Part shown: positions 37,120 through 40,254 of the stretch, piece after piece
Position numbering within the stretch: position 1 is the first letter of the stretch
How the letters are laid out: each line of letters begins with the position of its first letter
NCBI RefSeq assembly: GCF_001864835.1
Contig: NZ_MJGI01000022.1
Coordinates: forward strand, 1 to 40,254
Source: Curtobacterium sp. MCBA15_001
Lineage (GTDB): Bacteria; Actinomycetota; Actinomycetes; Actinomycetales; Microbacteriaceae
Length of the DNA: 40,254 nt
Reading direction: 5' to 3'
The notes under the pieces: generated by a model
What the model was told of the DNA's origin: nothing
Database searches by the model: none
What the model saw: the letters and a program-made list of their open reading frames with translations, nothing else
Position numbers and translations under genes: made by a program

Positions 37120-38382
37120 ATGTCCTCGACCACGCACCAGCCCACCGCGTCCACCAGCGACGCCGTCGCACCAGCCCCGCGCGGGCGACCGGCGCACACC
37201 CGCCGCCGGCACGACGTCGGGTTCTGGGCGGTCGGGTTCGCGTTCCTGACGGTGATGGCCTTCGCGACCGTCCCCGCCCCGCTGTACGTCATCTACCAAG
37301 CGCGCGACGGCTTCCCGACGTTCACGACCACGGTCGTCTTCGCGGCGTACGGCGTCGGCGTCGTCGGGTCGCTCTGGCTCGCCGGACACCTCAGCGACGT
37401 GCACGGGCGCAAGCCGCTCATCCTCGTGTCCATCGCCCTCGAACTCGTCGCCGCCGCGCTGTTCCTGGTCTGGAACGACGTCAGCGGGCTGGTGGTCGCG
37501 CGGCTCGTCACCGGCCTCGGCATCGGCACCCTGACCGCGACGGCCACGGCCCACCTCGGCGAGCTGCGGGTGCGGGCGACGGGTGACGAGGACTCTGCGA
37601 AGGGGGCCAGCGTCGTCGCGGGCGTCGTCAACCTCGGCGGCCTGTCGCTCGGAGCGCTGGTCGGTGGCGCGCTCGCCGAGTTCGTCGGCCGTCCGCTCCT
37701 GGTGCCGTACGCGGTGTTCGTGGTCGCGCTCGCGGTCGCCTTCGTGGTGGTCCTCGTCGCCCCGGAGACCGTCGACCGTCCCGAGCAGCCCGTGCCCTAC
37801 CGGCCCCAGCGCATCCAGGCGCCGGCCGGCAAGACCGCGGCGTTCTGGGCTGCCGGCACCGGTGCGTTCGCTGCGCTCGCGGTGCAGGGCCTGTTCACCT
37901 CGGTCGCGCCGACGTTCCTCGGCACCACGTTCCACGTCACCGACCGGCTCGCCGCCGGTGCGACCACCTTCGGGGTCTTCGCCGCGAGCGCGCTCTCGCA
38001 GGTCGTCTTCGCCCGCCTGGCACCGCGCACGCAGATCCGGCTCGGCATGGTCCTGCTCGTCGGTGGGCTCGCGGTGCTCGCCGTGTCGGCCGTCGTGCTG
38101 CAGGTCGCCGGCTTCATCGGCGGAGGCGTCGTCGCGGGCGCCGGTGTCGGCCTGCTGTTCCGGGCGTCCATCGGCAGCGCCGGAGCACTGGCGGACCCCG
38201 ACCAGCGCGGCGGTGTCCTGGCCGCGGTGTTCCTCATCGCCTACGCCGGGTTGACGGTGCCCGTGGTCGCGGTCGGCGCGGCGCTCCTGGTGCTCCCGAC
38301 GCTCCCCGTCCTGATCGGGTACGTGGTGCTCGTCTCCGTCCTGGCCGTCGTGGCCGGGATCCGACTGGCCGCGCGCGCCTGA
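37120..38382 (+). CDS. MFS exporter
   Basis: A 420-residue, 12-helix major facilitator protein. Motif A is present as GHLSDVHGRKP (about 90-100), and the first helix starts GFWAVGFAFLTVMAFATVPA. Most resembling drug or sugar efflux proteins of the DHA1 type; substrate unknown. ATG 37120 is preferred, because the alternative ATG 37093 lies inside the palindrome; the nearby GGAG is unusually close to the start (2 nt). A hairpin follows the stop. Confidence 0.88.
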   Translation: MSSTTHQPTASTSDAVAPAPRGRPAHTRRRHDVGFWAVGFAFLTVMAFATVPAPLYVIYQARDGFPTFTTTVVFAAYGVGVVGSLWLAGHLSDVHGRKPLILVSIALELVAAALFLVWNDVSGLVVARLVTGLGIGTLTATATAHLGELRVRATGDEDSAKGASVVAGVVNLGGLSLGALVGGALAEFVGRPLLVPYAVFVVALAVAFVVVLVAPETVDRPEQPVPYRPQRIQAPAGKTAAFWAAGTGAFAALAVQGLFTSVAPTFLGTTFHVTDRLAAGATTFGVFAASALSQVVFARLAPRTQIRLGMVLLVGGLAVLAVSAVVLQVAGFIGGGVVAGAGVGLLFRASIGSAGALADPDQRGGVLAAVFLIAYAGLTVPVVAVGAALLVLPTLPVLIGYVVLVSVLAVVAGIRLAARA

Positions 38383-38391
38383 GGTCCCCGA

Positions 38392-38413
38392 GCCTCCCGG
38401 CCGGCCGGGAGGC
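38392..38413. terminator. MFS gene terminator hairpin
   Basis: GCCTCCCGG (38392-38400) pairs with CCGGGAGGC (38405-38413), a perfect palindrome with a 4-nt centre, 9 bp after the stop. Confidence 0.75.
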
Positions 38414-38440
38414 CCCGCTCGCCTCCGGCATACTGGCCGC

Positions 38441-39028
38441 ATGCCGTCCCGCCGCAACCGATCCGTCCTGACCGGGCTGGCCGCGCTCGTCGCGGCCGGG
38501 CTGGTGGCCGGCGGGTTCGCGCTGACCGCACAGCAGCGGACGGACGACCCGGTGCTCGCGTCGTCGGTGCCCACCGCTCGGGCGACCGCGGACGGCGTCG
38601 TGGTGATCGACCTCCGGGGGCCGGACCTGCCGGGGGCGAGCGTCCTCGACCGCTGTGACACCAGCAGCCGCGCGGACGTGGCACGGTACGACACCACTGC
38701 GCTCGGCGACGTCGTCCTGCAGTGCGGCACGAACAGCCAGGGCTACGAACACATCCGCGTGCGGCACACCGCGGACTGGCAGGACGTGCTCGGAGGCCGG
38801 GGCGACCGCGACTGGGACGACGCGATGCTGACCGCTGTGCAGACCGCGCTGACGGACCCGCGACCGGGCTTCCCGCGGGACGCCGGGGACGGCAAGGTCT
38901 GCTACGCGGCGGCGATGCGGTTCGACGACGACTCGACTCCGGCGCCGGACGGCTTCGTGAAGGTCATCGTGTCGCGTACCACCGACCGGGTCATCACCGC
39001 CTACCCGACCCGCACCGACGACTGCTGA
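38441..39028 (+). CDS. Secreted or membrane-anchored protein with a faint nuclease-toxin-like domain
   Basis: A 195-residue protein with a basic start and one hydrophobic segment (LTGLAALVAAGLVAGGFALT, 10-29), so it is exported and possibly anchored. The rest (about 65-195) has a GYEHIRVRH motif (101-109) and ends VKVIVSRTTDRVITAYPT (173-190). This order resembles EndoU/colicin-type (BECR) RNase domains of polymorphic toxins. Cys72, Cys95, Cys154 and Cys195 could form disulfides. A CATACT -10-like box lies 6 nt before ATG 38441. The toxin resemblance is from pattern only; no immunity gene is adjacent. Confidence 0.6.
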   Translation: MPSRRNRSVLTGLAALVAAGLVAGGFALTAQQRTDDPVLASSVPTARATADGVVVIDLRGPDLPGASVLDRCDTSSRADVARYDTTALGDVVLQCGTNSQGYEHIRVRHTADWQDVLGGRGDRDWDDAMLTAVQTALTDPRPGFPRDAGDGKVCYAAAMRFDDDSTPAPDGFVKVIVSRTTDRVITAYPTRTDDC

Positions 39029-39049
39029 CGGGGCGGCGCGCGACCAGTC

Positions 39050-39136
39050 GGCCCGCGCTCGCCGACCCGCGCCGCCGACCCGCGCCGCCGACCCGCGCTC
39101 GCCGACCCGCGCTCGCCGACCCGCGCCGCCGACTCC
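39050..39136. repeat. GC-rich 13-14 bp tandem repeat
   Basis: GCCGACCCGCGCC or GCCGACCCGCGCTC is repeated with starts at 39061, 39074, 39087, 39101, 39115 and 39128 (partial last). It lies between convergent genes and may vary in copy number among strains. Confidence 0.85.
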
Positions 39137-39228
39137 GTACGACACCGCCGTTGTCGTACGACGTCGGACCTGTCGCATCCCTCGCAGCGCTGCAGCCCGC
39201 GCGACGAAGCCGCTGTCGTACGACAGCG
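39137..39228. repeat. Two related palindromic repeats with GTCGTACGAC core
   Basis: GTACGACA (39137-39144) and TGTCGTAC (39152-39159) form one hairpin, and CGCTGTCGTACGACAGCG (39211-39228) is a perfect 18-bp palindrome. Aligning the two gives a shared ~40-bp unit: CCG, GTCGTACGAC, GG, then TGTCG. It resembles a dispersed intergenic element or regulator site. The remainder of 39029-39305 holds no gene. Confidence 0.65.
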
Positions 39229-39305
39229 GGCATGTCGTTCCGAGTCGGCACGCCGATCCGCCACCGCACGCACCCGCCACCGCACGCACCCGCCGCCGCC
39301 CCGCG

Positions 39306-40220
39306 TTACGCGTGCACGTCGTGCTCGTGCCGCTGGTGCGACGCGGGCTCGAGCTGGAACGTGGAGTGCTCGACCGGCACGTCGAAGTGCTCCGCCACGC
39401 ACCGCTGCAGCTCGTCGAGGATCGCCGGGGCGTGCGCCGTCGTGAAGCAGTGGTCGTCCACCACCACGTGCGCGGTCAGGTTGGGCACCCCGGTGGCGAC
39501 GAGCGTGGCGTGCAGGTCGTGCACCGCGATCACGTGGTCGAGCTCGAGGATGTGGAACCGCACGTCCTCGAGGTCGAGCCCGGGCGGCGTCGACTCGAGC
39601 AGCACGTTCGCGGTCTCGCGCAGCAGCCGGACGGCCCTCGGCAGGATCAGCCCGCCGATCACGAGCGCCGCGACCGAGTCCGCCCGCTCCCACCCGGTGA
39701 GCGCCAGGACGACGGCCGCGGCGATGACGGCCACGGAGCCCAGGGTGTCGTTGAGCACCTCGAGGCGGGCGGCCCGCGAGGTGAAGTTCTCGCCCGAGGC
39801 CCGCATCAGCACCGCGTAGGCGACGAGGTTCCCGACGAGTCCGATGACGCCGAACACGAGCAGCGGCCCGGCGTGGATCTCGGCGGGGACGAACAGGCGC
39901 TGGATCGCCGACACGATGACGAACACCCCGACGGCGAGCAGGATCGCCGCCTGCGCCGTCGCCCCCAGGACCTCGGCCCGCTGGAAGCCCCACGTGCGCT
40001 GCGAGGTCGGGGAGCGCCGAGCCAGCCGCGTGGCCACGAGCCCGATGCCGATCCCGCCGGTGTCGACCACCATGTGCCCGGCGTCGACCAGCAGCGCGAG
40101 GGACCCGGTCACGACGGCGCCGACGACCTCGGCGAGGAGGATCGTCGCCGAGATGCAGAACGCCACGAGCAACGCGCGCTCGTTCGCGCCGGCGTGCCCG
40201 TGCGCGTGGTCGTGTCCCAT
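39306..40220 (-). CDS. Cation diffusion facilitator (Zn/Co/Cd-type) exporter
   Basis: A 304-residue CDF protein with six membrane helices. The His-rich N-terminus (GHDHAHGHAG) and C-terminus (HQRHEHDVHA) bind metal. Helix two has LLVDAGHMVVD (Asp46, His49, Asp53) and helix five has LEVLNDTLGS, the usual site residues. A cytoplasmic ferredoxin-like domain follows (about 205-290). It exports Zn2+ or similar ions by proton antiport. ATG 40220 is 7 nt after a TACGAT -10, so it is probably leaderless. No metal regulator is adjacent in the window. Confidence 0.92.
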   Translation of the reverse strand: MGHDHAHGHAGANERALLVAFCISATILLAEVVGAVVTGSLALLVDAGHMVVDTGGIGIGLVATRLARRSPTSQRTWGFQRAEVLGATAQAAILLAVGVFVIVSAIQRLFVPAEIHAGPLLVFGVIGLVGNLVAYAVLMRASGENFTSRAARLEVLNDTLGSVAVIAAAVVLALTGWERADSVAALVIGGLILPRAVRLLRETANVLLESTPPGLDLEDVRFHILELDHVIAVHDLHATLVATGVPNLTAHVVVDDHCFTTAHAPAILDELQRCVAEHFDVPVEHSTFQLEPASHQRHEHDVHA

Positions 40221-40227
40221 GCGCCCA

Positions 40228-40233
40228 ATCGTA
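40228..40233 (-). promoter_or_regulatory. -10 box of the CDF gene
   Basis: TACGAT on the minus strand, with 7 nt to ATG 40220, matching the leaderless spacing seen at several genes here. Confidence 0.5.
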
Positions 40234-40254
40234 GGGACCCGGACCGACGGCGTG

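Noticed and set aside
36163..38730. An 855-codon minus-strand frame over the MFS gene
   Set aside because: The LysR protein starts at 37038; the upstream part is Arg/Asp/His-rich antisense of the exporter.
39050..39136. CRISPR or coding repeat
   Set aside because: Unit of 13-14 bp without spacers; simple GC tandem repeat between gene ends.

Overview
The window is high-GC chromosomal DNA of a Gram-positive actinobacterium. Gene content (DUF1206, LAxTG-type surface protein, Dps plus ferredoxin reductase, RtcB), GTG starts and probable leaderless promoters suggest Microbacteriaceae, perhaps near Curtobacterium. The genus is an inference from recalled family resemblance, not from a search.

Layout: (1) 1-15.4 kb is ordinary chromosome. 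It holds a DUF1992 protein, a CaCA-type cation exchanger, a GH15 glucoamylase-like enzyme, a small ORF with its own promoter and structured leader, RtcB RNA ligase, a DUF1206 membrane protein, a Tat-exported phosphoesterase, an SMP-30-type lactonase, an alpha/beta hydrolase, a redox-stress group (ferredoxin reductase, Dps, MarR, FMN reductase) and a GH13 alpha-glucosidase. (2) At 15.4 kb a secreted lectin-like, DUF11-repeat, sortase-anchored surface protein gene begins, but a ~14.1 kb integrated phage-type element (about 15789-29918) cuts it. The gene resumes in the same frame at 29910 and runs to 31490. (3) The element carries a tyrosine integrase, a XRE repressor divergent from excisionase-like genes, a short replication-type HTH gene followed by a ~23-bp-period iteron array, helix-turn-helix and unknown genes, a two-gene cassette with a HEPN-like protein, a reverse-oriented DUF4145 gene, one very large tape measure protein, and a leftward block of small HTH or unknown genes. 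Large terminase, portal, capsid, other tail genes and lysis genes are absent, so it is either a deleted prophage or a satellite-like element. (4) 31.6-34 kb holds two small membrane proteins and a DHA2-type drug exporter. (5) The exporter's last 35 bp are duplicated (33959-33993 and 36096-36130) around a lower-GC 2.1 kb insert encoding a PtuA-like ATPase and a PtuB-like HNH nuclease, that is, a Septu-type anti-phage system, preceded by two strong inverted repeats. (6) 36.1-40.2 kb holds a LysR regulator divergent from an MFS exporter, a secreted protein that faintly resembles nuclease toxin domains, a repeat-rich convergent intergenic region and a CDF metal exporter.

The most notable parts are the surface protein gene whose reading frame would be restored by excision, the element's unusual gene set with a putative HEPN cassette and iteron origin, and the Septu-like island bounded by a duplicated gene end.
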